A stretch of DNA of 64,000 bases from Arthrobacter sp. EM1. Lineage in GTDB: Bacteria > Actinomycetota > Actinomycetes > Actinomycetales > Micrococcaceae. The translations under genes were made by a program, and so were the position numbers. The notes beneath the pieces were generated by a model. The model searched no databases and was not told the DNA's origin. It was given only the letters and a program-made list of their open reading frames with translations. Shown here one piece after another: positions 42,198 to 51,652 of the stretch. Within the stretch, counting starts at the first letter, position 1; every line of letters begins with the position of its first letter. The stretch spans positions 372,001-436,000 of the forward strand of contig NZ_CP124836.1 in NCBI RefSeq assembly GCF_029964055.1, read 5' to 3'.

Positions 42198-44378
42198 ATG
42201 GCTAACCACGCTGCCGCGACAGGGCCGTCCCCGGCCCGGTCGGATGATCAGCCGGGGTCCCCGCGCCCGTCCCATCCCGCCGGAGAACCTGCGGCAATGA
42301 CCCACCGCCAGATCATGGAAGCACTGACGGGTCTGCTGGCTGCCTTCTTCACCGCCATCCTGAGCAGCACGATTGTTGCCAACGCGCTTCCCACCATTAT
42401 GTCCGAGCTCAAGGGCACCCAGACGGACTTCGCCTGGGTGATTACGGCCGCCCTCCTGGCCAACGCGGCCACCACCCCGATCTGGGGCAAGCTGGCGGAC
42501 CTCTTTAACAAAAAGGTCCTGGTCCAGCTCAGCATCGTGATCTTTGTGGCCGGCTCCGTGATGGCCGGGCTGTCGGAGACCATCCCGCTGCTGCTGACCG
42601 CCCGGGTCATCCAGGGCATCGCCATGGGTGGCCTCACCGCCCTGGCCCAGGCCATCATCGGCTCCATGATTCCGCCACGTGACCGCGGAAAGTACTCCGG
42701 CTACATGGGCGGCGTGATGGCCGTCGGCACAGCCGGCGGCCCGCTGCTCGGCGGTTTTATTGTGGACAGTCCGCTGGGCTGGCGCTGGACCTTCTTCGTC
42801 TGCGTCCCGCTCGCCGTCGTCGCCCTGATCCTGCTCCAGGTCACCTTGAAGATCCAGCACGTCAAGCGCCCGGCCAAGATCGACTGGCTCGGCTCGATCC
42901 TGTTGACCTCGGGCGTCAGCCTGCTGCTCATCTGGGTTTCCTTCGCCGGCAACCCCGACTACTACGACTGGTGGTCATGGCAGTCGGTCGCCATGGTGGG
43001 CGGCGGCGTTGTGCTCCTTGGCCTGTTGGTACTGGTGGAATCTCGGGTATCCCAGCCGATCATCCCGCTCAAGATCATCTCCGAGCGGACCACAGCCCTC
43101 GCGATCCTCGCCTCGGTAGCGGTCGGCGTGGGCATGTTCGGCTCCTCGACGTTCCTTGGCCAGTACTTCCAGGTGGCACGCGGTGCCAGCCCCACCGAAG
43201 CCGGCCTGCTGACCCTGCCCATGATCGCGGGCAACCTGATCGGTTCGGTTGCCTCGGGTATGCTCATCAGCCGCACCGGCAAGTGGAAACGGTACCTGAC
43301 CGCCGGCTCCATCCTCCTGGTGGGCGGCCTCGGCCTTGCCGGCAGCATGGACCACACCACCGACCTGTGGATGACCGGTATTTTTACGGCCATCCTGGGC
43401 CTGGGCCTGGGCCTGCTGATGCAGAACCTCGTCCTCGCCGTGCAGAACACTGTCCAGGCCAAGGACATCGGTACGGCCAGCGCCTCCGTGGCCTTCTTCC
43501 GGTCCGTAGGCGGCGCCATCGGCGTCTCGGTCCTTGGCGCCGTCCTGGGCAACCGGGTCAAGCAGCTCGTCACCGAGGGGCTCGCTTCCGCCGGAATCCA
43601 GGTGCCGGCGGGGTCGGCGGGGGCCACCATGGACCTCAAGGACATGCCGGCACCGCTGCGTGAGATTATGCGGGCGGCATACGGTGACGCGATCGCGGAG
43701 GTTTTCCTGATTTCGGCCATCGTCGGCCTCGTGGCTCTTGTAGCCGTCCTGTTTATCAAGGAACGCCCCCTGCGTCGCACCGTTGATATCCGGCCTGAGC
43801 CCGCCGCGCAGGCAGGAGACGCAGCTGCGGACGCTGCCGTGGCCGCCGCCGGAGGTGCTTCAGCGACTGCCCTGGGGCATGCTCCGCGGAATGGTCCGAA
43901 GGACGCTGGCACGGTTGGCCCCGCCGTCGGATCCGGCATCGTCGACTTGGACCGGGAGTTTATCGAGGTCCTCAGCCGGGAGCGCGCCGAATCCCGGTTT
44001 CCCGACGCCGCCCGCCGGGAGGCCGGTGTGGCTGCCAATTCCTCGCCCCGCCCGGGGGAGTCCGCCGCCGAGCCCGGCGATAGGGAAGGCGGCCGCCAGC
44101 GGTCCCGGACCCTGCTTGCCGAGGACCGGCCTGAGGCAGCCGACGTAGTACCCGTGTTGCTGCAGACCCAACGGCTGCTTGCCGAGCAGCAACTCCAACT
44201 GGCCGAGGCGCTGCACGCCGTGAACGAACAGGCTGCCGAGCAGCGTGTGATTGCGGCGGAGCAAGCCCGTGTCGCCGGGGAACTCACGGCGTTGGGCCGG
44301 CAGCTGGCCAAACAGCGCAAGCTGCAGCGCGCTGCGGCCGATTACATCGCCACCCACGGACGGCACCGGACCGACTAG
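42198..44378 (+). CDS. DHA2 MFS multidrug transporter with long C-terminal extension
   Basis: A 726-residue transporter. Residues 35-525 form the 14-helix DHA2 (EmrB/QacA) core, with STIVANALPTIMSELKGTQT, WGKLADLFNKKVLV, GGLTALAQAIIGSMIPPRDR and GGVMAVGTAGGPLLGGFIVD. After KERPLRR a cytoplasmic tail of about 200 residues follows, which the family normally lacks: a low-complexity Ala/Gly part, a charged part, and a final Gln/Glu/Ala-rich coiled coil (LLAEQQLQLAEALHAVNEQA onwards). The tail may control oligomerisation or bind a partner. The gene is in an operon with MarR, which supports drug or toxic-compound efflux. Confidence 0.88.
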   Translation: MANHAAATGPSPARSDDQPGSPRPSHPAGEPAAMTHRQIMEALTGLLAAFFTAILSSTIVANALPTIMSELKGTQTDFAWVITAALLANAATTPIWGKLADLFNKKVLVQLSIVIFVAGSVMAGLSETIPLLLTARVIQGIAMGGLTALAQAIIGSMIPPRDRGKYSGYMGGVMAVGTAGGPLLGGFIVDSPLGWRWTFFVCVPLAVVALILLQVTLKIQHVKRPAKIDWLGSILLTSGVSLLLIWVSFAGNPDYYDWWSWQSVAMVGGGVVLLGLLVLVESRVSQPIIPLKIISERTTALAILASVAVGVGMFGSSTFLGQYFQVARGASPTEAGLLTLPMIAGNLIGSVASGMLISRTGKWKRYLTAGSILLVGGLGLAGSMDHTTDLWMTGIFTAILGLGLGLLMQNLVLAVQNTVQAKDIGTASASVAFFRSVGGAIGVSVLGAVLGNRVKQLVTEGLASAGIQVPAGSAGATMDLKDMPAPLREIMRAAYGDAIAEVFLISAIVGLVALVAVLFIKERPLRRTVDIRPEPAAQAGDAAADAAVAAAGGASATALGHAPRNGPKDAGTVGPAVGSGIVDLDREFIEVLSRERAESRFPDAARREAGVAANSSPRPGESAAEPGDREGGRQRSRTLLAEDRPEAADVVPVLLQTQRLLAEQQLQLAEALHAVNEQAAEQRVIAAEQARVAGELTALGRQLAKQRKLQRAAADYIATHGRHRTD

Positions 44379-44424
44379 CCGCAGGAACGCGCAGCGGCCG
44401 GGCAGGTCCTGCCGGTAACGTCGG

Positions 44425-44473
44425 CTGAAGGCTCCGCGCCTGCCCCCACCAGGGGCGGCGGCGGAGCCTTCAG
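44425..44473 (+). terminator. terminator of MarR-DHA2 operon
   Basis: Perfect 13-base arms (CTGAAGGCTCCGC and complement, 44425-44437 and 44461-44473) enclose a second inverted repeat. Confidence 0.7.
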
Positions 44474-44668
44474 TCGTGCAGCCGGCCGAAGAGTACGCCG
44501 ATTGGATGATTTTTCCTCGCCGCTGTTCCGCGCTGGCGGGTCATTTCGTAGAGTGGGATGACGACGGCTGTCAGCCCCCTCTGCTAATACTGGGTACATC
44601 GAGACAATGTCCCCTTCCCGGACTCATCTCCAGCCGCAACTATTCATCATTCCTAAGGACTCGTGGGC

Positions 44669-46402
44669 ATGCTTGTCACCCTCATCCGGCGCTACTCGAG
44701 GCCGTATCTGCCATCCATCGGTGCAGTCATTTTCTTCCAGCTCGCATCCACCATCGCGGCGCTGTATCTTCCCAGCCTGAATGCCCAGATCATTGACGAG
44801 GGCGTTTCGCGCGGCGATACGGACTACATCTGGCGGACCGGCGGGGTGATGCTCGTCGTCGCACTGGTCCAGGTGGTCACCGCGATCGCCGGAGTTTACT
44901 TCGGATCCAAGGTGGCGATGGCGTTCGGCCGAGACCTGCGCCGCGGCGTGTTCCGGAAGGTCACGGGCTTCTCCGCAAAGGACGTCAACGTCTTTGGCGC
45001 CCCAACCCTGATCACGCGCGGCACCAACGATGTCCAACAGGTGCAGATGCTTATGCTGCTGGGGCTGAACTTTATGGTGGCCACACCCATCATGTGCATC
45101 GGCGGGATCATAATGGCCCTCCGCGAAGACCTCAGCCTGTCCTGGCTGGTGTGGGTTGCCGTTCCGGTGCTTGTGGCTGTCGTGGGCTACCTTGTGGTCC
45201 GGCTGATGCCGCTGTTCCGCACCATGCAGAAGAAGATTGACCGGCTCAACGGCATCCTGCGCGAGCAGATCATCGGCATCCGCGTTGTCCGCGCGTTCGT
45301 CCGCGAACCGCATGAGGCGGAACGGTTCGGCGCCGGGAACAAGGAACTCACCGACGTGTCGCTGAAGATCGGTGCCTTGTTTGTGCTTATGTTCCCCGCC
45401 ATCGGCATGATCCTGCACATCTCCACCGCGGCCGTGCTGTGGTTCGGCGGCCAGCGGGTCGACGCGGGCGAGATGCAGGTCGGCTCGCTGACGGCATTCC
45501 TGCAGTACCTCCTGCAGATCCTGATGGCCGTAATGATGGGCACCTTTATGGCGATGATGATTCCCCGTGCGTCGGTGTGCGCGGACCGCATTGGTGAGGT
45601 GCTCGACGTCGAACCCTCCATCCGCGAGGCCCTCACCCCGGTGACGCCGGCCAGGAAAGCCGGCCGGGTCGAGTTCCGGAACGTTTCCTTCGCCTACCCC
45701 GGCGCCGAAGCGCCGGTGCTGAGCGGGATCAGCTTCACCGCCGAGCCCGGGCAGACGGTCGCGATCATCGGCTCCACCGGCGCCGGCAAGACCAGCCTGT
45801 TGTCCCTGCTGCCCCGCCTCTACGACGCAGAATCGGGGGAGGTGCTGCTCGACGGCGTCCCCGTTACCAATCTGGACCGCGCGGAGATTACGCAGCGCGT
45901 GGCCATGGTGCCGCAGCGGCCGTACCTGTTCTCCGGGACCGTCGAGCACAACCTGCGCTTCGGCAAGCCCGAGGCCACGGATGAGCAGCTCTGGGACGCC
46001 CTGACCGTGGCCCAGGCAGCCGACTTTGTGCGTGAGAAGAAGAATGGACTCGGCTCACGGATTTCCCAGGGCGGCACCAACGTCTCAGGCGGCCAGCGCC
46101 AGCGCCTCTGCATTGCCCGGGCCCTCGTCACGGAGCCCAAAGTGTTCCTGTTTGACGACTCCTTCTCCGCCCTCGACGTCGCCACTGACGCGAGGCTCCG
46201 GCGCGCACTCAAGGCGAAGACGGCGGACGCGACCGTAATCATTGTCGGTCAGCGCGTCTCCACCATCGCCGACGCGGACCAGATTCTGGTCCTCGACAAA
46301 GGACGGATCGTGGACCGCGGCACACACAAGGAGCTGTTGCAGAGTTCCAGCACCTACCAGGAAATTGTCGAATCCCAGCTGACCGCGGAGGCCGTGGCAT
46401 GA
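44669..46402 (+). CDS. ABC exporter subunit A, degenerate catalytic site
   Basis: A 577-residue TMD-NBD half-transporter. Six helices occupy residues 15-310. The NBD has GSTGAGKTS (368-376) and a canonical signature VSGGQRQRL (near 472). However, Walker B ends LFDDSFSALD with Asp in place of catalytic Glu, and the H-loop histidine is Gln528 (VGQRVSTI). This is the pattern of the non-catalytic subunit in heterodimeric exporters such as TM287/288, LmrCD and BmrCD. ATG 44669 suits the AAGGA site better than GTG 44663. It overlaps subunit B by four bases. It exports drugs, lipids or peptides. Confidence 0.92.
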   Translation: MLVTLIRRYSRPYLPSIGAVIFFQLASTIAALYLPSLNAQIIDEGVSRGDTDYIWRTGGVMLVVALVQVVTAIAGVYFGSKVAMAFGRDLRRGVFRKVTGFSAKDVNVFGAPTLITRGTNDVQQVQMLMLLGLNFMVATPIMCIGGIIMALREDLSLSWLVWVAVPVLVAVVGYLVVRLMPLFRTMQKKIDRLNGILREQIIGIRVVRAFVREPHEAERFGAGNKELTDVSLKIGALFVLMFPAIGMILHISTAAVLWFGGQRVDAGEMQVGSLTAFLQYLLQILMAVMMGTFMAMMIPRASVCADRIGEVLDVEPSIREALTPVTPARKAGRVEFRNVSFAYPGAEAPVLSGISFTAEPGQTVAIIGSTGAGKTSLLSLLPRLYDAESGEVLLDGVPVTNLDRAEITQRVAMVPQRPYLFSGTVEHNLRFGKPEATDEQLWDALTVAQAADFVREKKNGLGSRISQGGTNVSGGQRQRLCIARALVTEPKVFLFDDSFSALDVATDARLRRALKAKTADATVIIVGQRVSTIADADQILVLDKGRIVDRGTHKELLQSSSTYQEIVESQLTAEAVA

Positions 46403-48453
46403 GCACCAACGAGAAGGTTTCGCTGCACTCCAGGCAGCCAGCCCCGGACACGGAGCCGGAAGACGACTTTGTAGAAGAGGAATACACCCCGGGCGAGGCC
46501 GACGGCGGTATGTTCGGCGACCTGCCGGCGAAGAAAGCCCAGCACTTCTGGCCTTCCGCGAAGCGGTTGATGTCCCTGCTGAAACCCGAACGGGCCGGCA
46601 TCACCGCCGTACTCGCCATGGTGACGGTCGCCGTCGTCCTCAACGTGGTGGCGCCCCGGATCCTCGGCCAGGCCATGGACGTGATCTTCGCTGGAGTCAT
46701 TGGCAAACAGCTGCCCGCCGGCGGCACCAAGGAGCAGTTCGTCGCAGGCCTCCGCGACCAGGGCCAGGACAACTTCGCGGACATGCTCGCCAGGATGAAC
46801 GTTGTCCCGGGTGTGGGCGTGGATTTCCAGCGGCTGGCTTCCCTGATCAGCGTGGTCCTGGTGATGTACTTCGTGGCCAACATCTTCCTCTGGCTGCAGG
46901 GCTACGTCCTGAACATCCTGGTCATGCGGGTGGTCCGCGCATTGCGCGACGACACCGAGAAGAAGCTGAACAGGCTTCCGCTGAACTACTTCGACACCCG
47001 CCAGCGCGGCGACATCCTCTCGCGGGTGACCAACGACGTCGACAACATCCAGCAGGCGCTGCAGCAGGCCTTCGCCCAGCTCGTGAACTCGGCGCTGACG
47101 GTGATCGGCATTGTTATTATGATGTTCATCGTGTCCTGGCAGCTGGCCCTTATCGCGCTCGTTGCGCTGCCCCTCTCTGCCGTGGCTGCCGGCATTATCG
47201 GTTCCCGCAGCCAAAAGCTTTTTGCCGCCCAGTGGAAGAACACCGGGGATCTTAACGGCCAGATCGAGGAGTCTTTCTCCGGCCACGACCTCGTCCGGGT
47301 GTTCGGCCGCGACGCGGACATGCTGGACCGCTTCGACGAGCGTAACGAAGCGCTCTACCGGGCCAGCTTCGGTGCACAGTTCGTCTCCGGGATGATCATG
47401 CCCGTGATGCAGTTTGTGTCCTACCTCAGCTACGTCGGGATCGCCGTCGTCGGCGGACTGCGGGTTGCCTCCGGCGCGATGAGCCTGGGCGACGCCACCG
47501 CGTTCATCCAGTACTCGCGCGAATTCACCCAGCCGCTGGGCCAGATGGCAGGTATGGCGAACATGCTGCAGTCCGGCGTCGCCTCAGCGGAGCGGGTCTT
47601 TGAATTCCTCGACGCCGAGGAACAAGAGGCCGAGACCGCCACCGAAAAGTTGCCCGCCAAGACCGATGGCCACGTAGATTTCCGGCACGTCACCTTCAGC
47701 TACACCGCGGACAAACCGCTGATCGAGGACCTGTCTTTCACCGCTGAGCCCGGGCACACCGTGGCGATTGTTGGCCCCACCGGTGCGGGCAAGACCACCC
47801 TGGTGAACCTTGTGATGCGCTTCTACGAGCTCCAGGGCGGCAGCATTACCCTGGACGGGGCGGATATCACGCAGCTCAGCCGAGCGGAATTGCGGTCCAA
47901 GGTTGGCATGGTGTTGCAGGACGCGTGGTTGTTCGGCGGCACCATTTACGACAACATCCGCTACGGCAAGCTGGACGCGACGGAAGAACAGGTGCTGGAG
48001 GCGGCGAAAGCCACCTTCGTGGACCGCTTCGTCCGGGCCCTTCCGGACGGTTACAACACCGTCATCGACGAGGAGGGCAACAATGTCAGCGCCGGCGAAA
48101 AGCAGCTGATCACCATTGCCCGTGCCTTCGTGGCGAACCCCTCGCTGCTAATCCTGGACGAGGCCACCAGCTCGGTGGACACCCGCACCGAAGTCCTAGT
48201 TCAGAAGGCCATGGCCGCCTTGCGCACCGATCGCACCAGCTTCGTGATTGCCCACCGCCTCTCCACTATCCGTGATGCCGACACCATCCTGGTGATGGAG
48301 GCCGGCCGGATCGTTGAACAGGGTGCGCACGCCCGGTTGCTGGAACTCAAAGGTGCCTACTACCGCCTGTACATGTCCCAGTTCGCCGGTGAAGACGCCG
48401 AGACGGCTTTTTCGGAGAATACTGCCGACAACACCACGGCGGCGCGCAGCTGA
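46399..48453 (+). CDS. ABC exporter subunit B, catalytic
   Basis: A 684-residue TMD-NBD half-transporter with an acidic N-terminal extension of about 50 residues and a long extracellular loop between helices 1 and 2 (GVIGKQLPAGGTKEQFVAGL and onward). The NBD has GPTGAGKTT (459-467), Walker B LLILDEATSSVD with catalytic Glu, and a histidine loop IAHRLST. Its signature, however, is VSAGEKQ (near 563) instead of LSGGQ. Together with subunit A this gives one consensus and one degenerate ATP site, the hallmark of heterodimeric exporters. It is coupled to subunit A by ATGA. Confidence 0.93.
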   Translation: MSTNEKVSLHSRQPAPDTEPEDDFVEEEYTPGEADGGMFGDLPAKKAQHFWPSAKRLMSLLKPERAGITAVLAMVTVAVVLNVVAPRILGQAMDVIFAGVIGKQLPAGGTKEQFVAGLRDQGQDNFADMLARMNVVPGVGVDFQRLASLISVVLVMYFVANIFLWLQGYVLNILVMRVVRALRDDTEKKLNRLPLNYFDTRQRGDILSRVTNDVDNIQQALQQAFAQLVNSALTVIGIVIMMFIVSWQLALIALVALPLSAVAAGIIGSRSQKLFAAQWKNTGDLNGQIEESFSGHDLVRVFGRDADMLDRFDERNEALYRASFGAQFVSGMIMPVMQFVSYLSYVGIAVVGGLRVASGAMSLGDATAFIQYSREFTQPLGQMAGMANMLQSGVASAERVFEFLDAEEQEAETATEKLPAKTDGHVDFRHVTFSYTADKPLIEDLSFTAEPGHTVAIVGPTGAGKTTLVNLVMRFYELQGGSITLDGADITQLSRAELRSKVGMVLQDAWLFGGTIYDNIRYGKLDATEEQVLEAAKATFVDRFVRALPDGYNTVIDEEGNNVSAGEKQLITIARAFVANPSLLILDEATSSVDTRTEVLVQKAMAALRTDRTSFVIAHRLSTIRDADTILVMEAGRIVEQGAHARLLELKGAYYRLYMSQFAGEDAETAFSENTADNTTAARS

Positions 48454-48503
48454 GCGCCGCCGGCCACCTTGCCGCGTCCCGGCGCATCGAGGTTCAGATT
48501 CCT

Positions 48504-48950
48504 ATGCGCTGGGGCGACATGGACGCCTACGGCCATATCAACAACGTCCAGATCGTCCGGATCCTGGAGGAAGCCCGAATCGCGGCCTTCGGCCCGCCCA
48601 GAGGGTCGGGGCGGCCAGGTGTAGAGCCGCCGGTCTCGCTATTCAACGAGGTCCCGGAGGGAACCCTGGCGCTGATCGTTGACCACAAAATCCGCTACGT
48701 CCGGACCCTCGAGTACCGCAACGTGCCGGCGGTAGTCCAGCTGTGGATCGGTGCGATCAAGGGCGCCAGTTTTGACATCCACTATCTGGTGCAGGACCCC
48801 GTGACCCGGGAGGACTGCGTCCGGGCCTCAAGCCATCTGGCGTTTGTCGACGAGGCCACCGGGCGGGTGCTGCGGCTGACTCCGGAGCAAAAGGCGATGC
48901 TCGCCCGGTTCACTCCGGATCCTGCGGATTCCGAAAAACCGGTCCCATAG
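48504..48950 (+). CDS. acyl-CoA thioesterase (4HBT hotdog family)
   Basis: A hotdog-fold thioesterase: MRWGDMDAYGHINNVQIVRILEEAR carries the catalytic Asp and the N-N-V helix of the 4HBT family, and VDHKIRYVRTLEYRN follows. It hydrolyses acyl-CoA esters. The start is a problem: ATG 48504 falls inside the first conserved strand, and the only in-frame upstream candidate before a stop (48390) is CTG 48450, which overlaps the ABC stop as CTGA and would restore the strand (IEVQIPMRWGDMD). A CTG start with translational coupling is likely; the ATG is given as the conservative choice. Confidence 0.85.
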   Translation: MRWGDMDAYGHINNVQIVRILEEARIAAFGPPRGSGRPGVEPPVSLFNEVPEGTLALIVDHKIRYVRTLEYRNVPAVVQLWIGAIKGASFDIHYLVQDPVTREDCVRASSHLAFVDEATGRVLRLTPEQKAMLARFTPDPADSEKPVP

Positions 48951-49027
48951 CCTCTACTTGGGCCGAGCTATCGTCCCTAGGATGGACAAGCCTCGGCACC
49001 CGGCCCGGGAGCCAAGGAGCGCATCTT

Positions 49028-49303
49028 ATGGTCAACAAACGAGGACAGCTAATGGCGAACAAAGGCAAGAAAAAAGCCCAGAAGAAGACCTGGAAAGAGC
49101 TCACGCCGATGGCGAAGGTCGGAACGGTGACCGCGGCTGTTGTTCAGCTCTCCTTACTGGTCGCCGCCCAGCGGGATATCTCACGCCGGCCGGCCGAACA
49201 AATCCGAGGCAGCAAAACGATGTGGCGGTTGGCGACCCTGGTCAACTTCGTCGGCCCGGGCAGCTATTTCACTTTTGGCGTCAAGCGCACGGCCGCCAAG
49301 TAG
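49028..49303 (+). CDS. small membrane protein, hypothetical
   Basis: A 91-residue protein: a strongly basic N-terminus (KKKAQKKTWKELTPMAKVG), one membrane helix (TVTAAVVQLSLLVAAQRDI), the segment RRPAEQIRGSKTMWRLA and a second short hydrophobic stretch ending in Lys. The pattern resembles the membrane-anchored PLDc_N-type small proteins found widely in actinobacteria, whose function is unknown. ATG 49028 has AGGAG at good spacing; ATG 49052 is an alternative. It is a single gene upstream of the McrBC locus. Confidence 0.7.
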   Translation: MVNKRGQLMANKGKKKAQKKTWKELTPMAKVGTVTAAVVQLSLLVAAQRDISRRPAEQIRGSKTMWRLATLVNFVGPGSYFTFGVKRTAAK

Positions 49304-49383
49304 CAACCAGCGCCGGAAACACGCTCAGCCTCCGGTCGGTACTTTCGGGCTCCCCGATGATGCCGGCGTTCAGCTTAAGCCTG

Positions 49384-49389
49384 TAAATT
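49384..49389 (+). promoter_or_regulatory. -10 box for leaderless mcrB
   Basis: TAAATT lies six bases before ATG 49396, without a ribosome site. Confidence 0.5.
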
Positions 49390-49395
49390 GAAGGC

Positions 49396-51627
49396 ATGAC
49401 CCCAGCCAAAAAGCCTGCCATGCACCGCGCCCTCGGCATCTCCAAGGAGATCGAAGATGCGGCCTGGTTTGTGCTGGGGCCGGGGTTGCTGGGCAAAGCG
49501 TCTGCCCTGGACGGCCGCACCAAAACATGGTCGGTGCCGGCGGCCACGGAGTTGCTGGGTCGCCTTGAGCGCGGGGTCCCGGATCCCAAGGCGCCCATGA
49601 TGACCAACCTGCGGCAGAACCTGCAGGACGCCTCCCGGGGTGCCAAGCAATTGGCCGTCGAACTGCTCTTCCTACAGTCCCTGCCGTTGGCACACGAGGT
49701 GAAATCCCTCAAGGTCAAAAGGGCGCGGGTGGCCGAAGCGGCTACCTGGCTGGAGCCGCCCCTGGAACTGCCAATCGAGTTGTACGCGGGCATGACGGAC
49801 CATGGCGTCATCCGGGACCGCACCGCGGAATTCAACTGGACCATCTGGGACCACCTGAGCTGGCTGTGCCGGCTGGTTCAGCATGTTGCCCGGCGTCCTG
49901 CCGGTGAAGTTGCGGCCGCGGTGAAGGACCCGTTGGCCTTCCACCGGCTGGTTGCCGGCACACCCGATGACCAGCCGGCCATCCGCCGCAGCATCGAATT
50001 CCTGGTCTGGCCCAGCTACTTCGAACCAGTTGTGGCCGACGTCGAACGCCAGGAGATCCGTGATGCCTTCGCGTCCCTGGTAGGTGGGGCGAAGGGCGAG
50101 AGCGACGAGGAGATCTCCGCGGACATCCACCGGATCCGCCTGCACCTCGACGAACAGGCCGGCCAACGGATCGACTGGTACTCCCGGCAGCTGGTGAGCC
50201 AGTGGCGCAAGGTTGGTGACCCCGGGCGCCGGGCCTGGCTGCTGCGCACCCACCACGACAACGCCGAGCTGCTCAGCAGCTGGCAGGCCGAGGAATCGAT
50301 CACGCTCGATGTTGAGCACCTGCGGCTGCTGGACCCCGGTGTTACCGCCGGGCTGGTCCAGCACGCCGTCGACGAGGACTACAAGCACCTCGGCTACGTT
50401 GAACGGGAAGACACCAAGACCGCCGTCTTCGCCTTTTTGGGGGTGATGAAGCCCGGCGACCTGGCCCTGTATCAGAGCTCGGGCACTGTGCGGTTGGGGG
50501 TCGTCCTCGGTGAACCTGAGCACCGTGACGACAACCGCCGGCTGGGCCGGAAGGTCCGCTGGTTCGACGAGGCACACACCATGACCGAACTGCCCCGTCA
50601 TGTTCAGCGGCAACTCGCCACCTCCGGGATCGTCGTCGACATCACCCGAGTCATCCAGGCGCTGGAGGTACTGCTGCCCGCTGAAGCGGAAGCCGGGCCA
50701 AGCGAGGGTGTAGAACCGGCCGCCGTCGTCGAACCTGCCTGTGAAGGGTTCCGCCCGCTGACGCCGGAGTTCGCTCAGTCGCTGCACATGGACCTGGAGC
50801 CGCTGCAGGAGATCGCCGAACTGCTGGAGGAGAACCGCCAGTTGGTGCTGTACGGGCCGCCCGGAACCGGCAAGACGTATCTGGCCAAGCACCTTGCCGC
50901 CCAGCTCGCCGGCGACACCACCGACGAACGCGTCAAGCTGGTGCAGTTCCACCCTTCGTACGCCTATGAGGACTTCTTTGAGGGCTTCAGGCCGGATAAA
51001 ACCGACGAGGGCCAGGTGTCCTTTAAGCTCGTGGCCGGGCCGCTGCGCCGCATCGCCGAGGAAGCCGCGAAGCCGGGAAACGAGAGCAAGCCGTACTTCC
51101 TGATCATCGATGAGATGAACCGGGCGAACCTGGCGAAGGTTTTCGGTGAGCTGTATTTCCTGCTCGAATACCGCGATGACCGGATTTACCTGCAGTACAG
51201 CCCCAACGAGCCCTTTACACTGCCGGACAACCTCTACATCATCGGCACCATGAACACCGCTGACCGGTCCATTGCGATGATGGACGCCGCCATTCGCCGC
51301 CGCTTCTCCTTCATCGAACTCCACCCTGAGACCGCGCCGGTGCAGGGAACGCTGCTGCGTTTCCTGCAAGCCCGGAACCTGGATACGACGCCGGCCCTGC
51401 TGATGGACGCCCTCAATGACGCCATCGATGAGTGGGACCGGGATCTGATGATCGGTCCGTCCTATTTTATGAAGCCGTCCGCGCAGACGTCCAAGGGCCT
51501 GCGGCGGATCTGGAAGTACGAGCTGATGCCGTTGCTGGAGGAGCACTACCATGGGCAGCTGAACCGTGCGCAGCTTCAGGAGCGGTTCGGACTTGACCAG
51601 CTCCTTGACCGCCTTGCGCGCGTCTAG
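49396..51627 (+). CDS. mcrB: McrB-like AAA+ GTPase of a restriction system
   Basis: A 743-residue protein. The C-terminal AAA+ domain has GPPGTGKT (487-494), LIIDEMNRANLAKVFGELYF (Walker B, near 570) and the McrB-specific IGTMNTADRS (616-625), followed by the RRRF arginine-finger region. Upstream, about residues 325-400 (FLGVMKPGDLALYQSSGTVR onward, ending RKVRWFDE) resemble an EVE/PUA-like modified-base reader; the N-terminal 300 residues are not recognised. McrB translocates on DNA and activates McrC to cut DNA with modified cytosines. It starts leaderless and is 25 bases from mcrC. Confidence 0.88.
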   Translation: MTPAKKPAMHRALGISKEIEDAAWFVLGPGLLGKASALDGRTKTWSVPAATELLGRLERGVPDPKAPMMTNLRQNLQDASRGAKQLAVELLFLQSLPLAHEVKSLKVKRARVAEAATWLEPPLELPIELYAGMTDHGVIRDRTAEFNWTIWDHLSWLCRLVQHVARRPAGEVAAAVKDPLAFHRLVAGTPDDQPAIRRSIEFLVWPSYFEPVVADVERQEIRDAFASLVGGAKGESDEEISADIHRIRLHLDEQAGQRIDWYSRQLVSQWRKVGDPGRRAWLLRTHHDNAELLSSWQAEESITLDVEHLRLLDPGVTAGLVQHAVDEDYKHLGYVEREDTKTAVFAFLGVMKPGDLALYQSSGTVRLGVVLGEPEHRDDNRRLGRKVRWFDEAHTMTELPRHVQRQLATSGIVVDITRVIQALEVLLPAEAEAGPSEGVEPAAVVEPACEGFRPLTPEFAQSLHMDLEPLQEIAELLEENRQLVLYGPPGTGKTYLAKHLAAQLAGDTTDERVKLVQFHPSYAYEDFFEGFRPDKTDEGQVSFKLVAGPLRRIAEEAAKPGNESKPYFLIIDEMNRANLAKVFGELYFLLEYRDDRIYLQYSPNEPFTLPDNLYIIGTMNTADRSIAMMDAAIRRRFSFIELHPETAPVQGTLLRFLQARNLDTTPALLMDALNDAIDEWDRDLMIGPSYFMKPSAQTSKGLRRIWKYELMPLLEEHYHGQLNRAQLQERFGLDQLLDRLARV

Positions 51628-51652
51628 CCAGCCCGGCCGGGCAGGCCACGGT

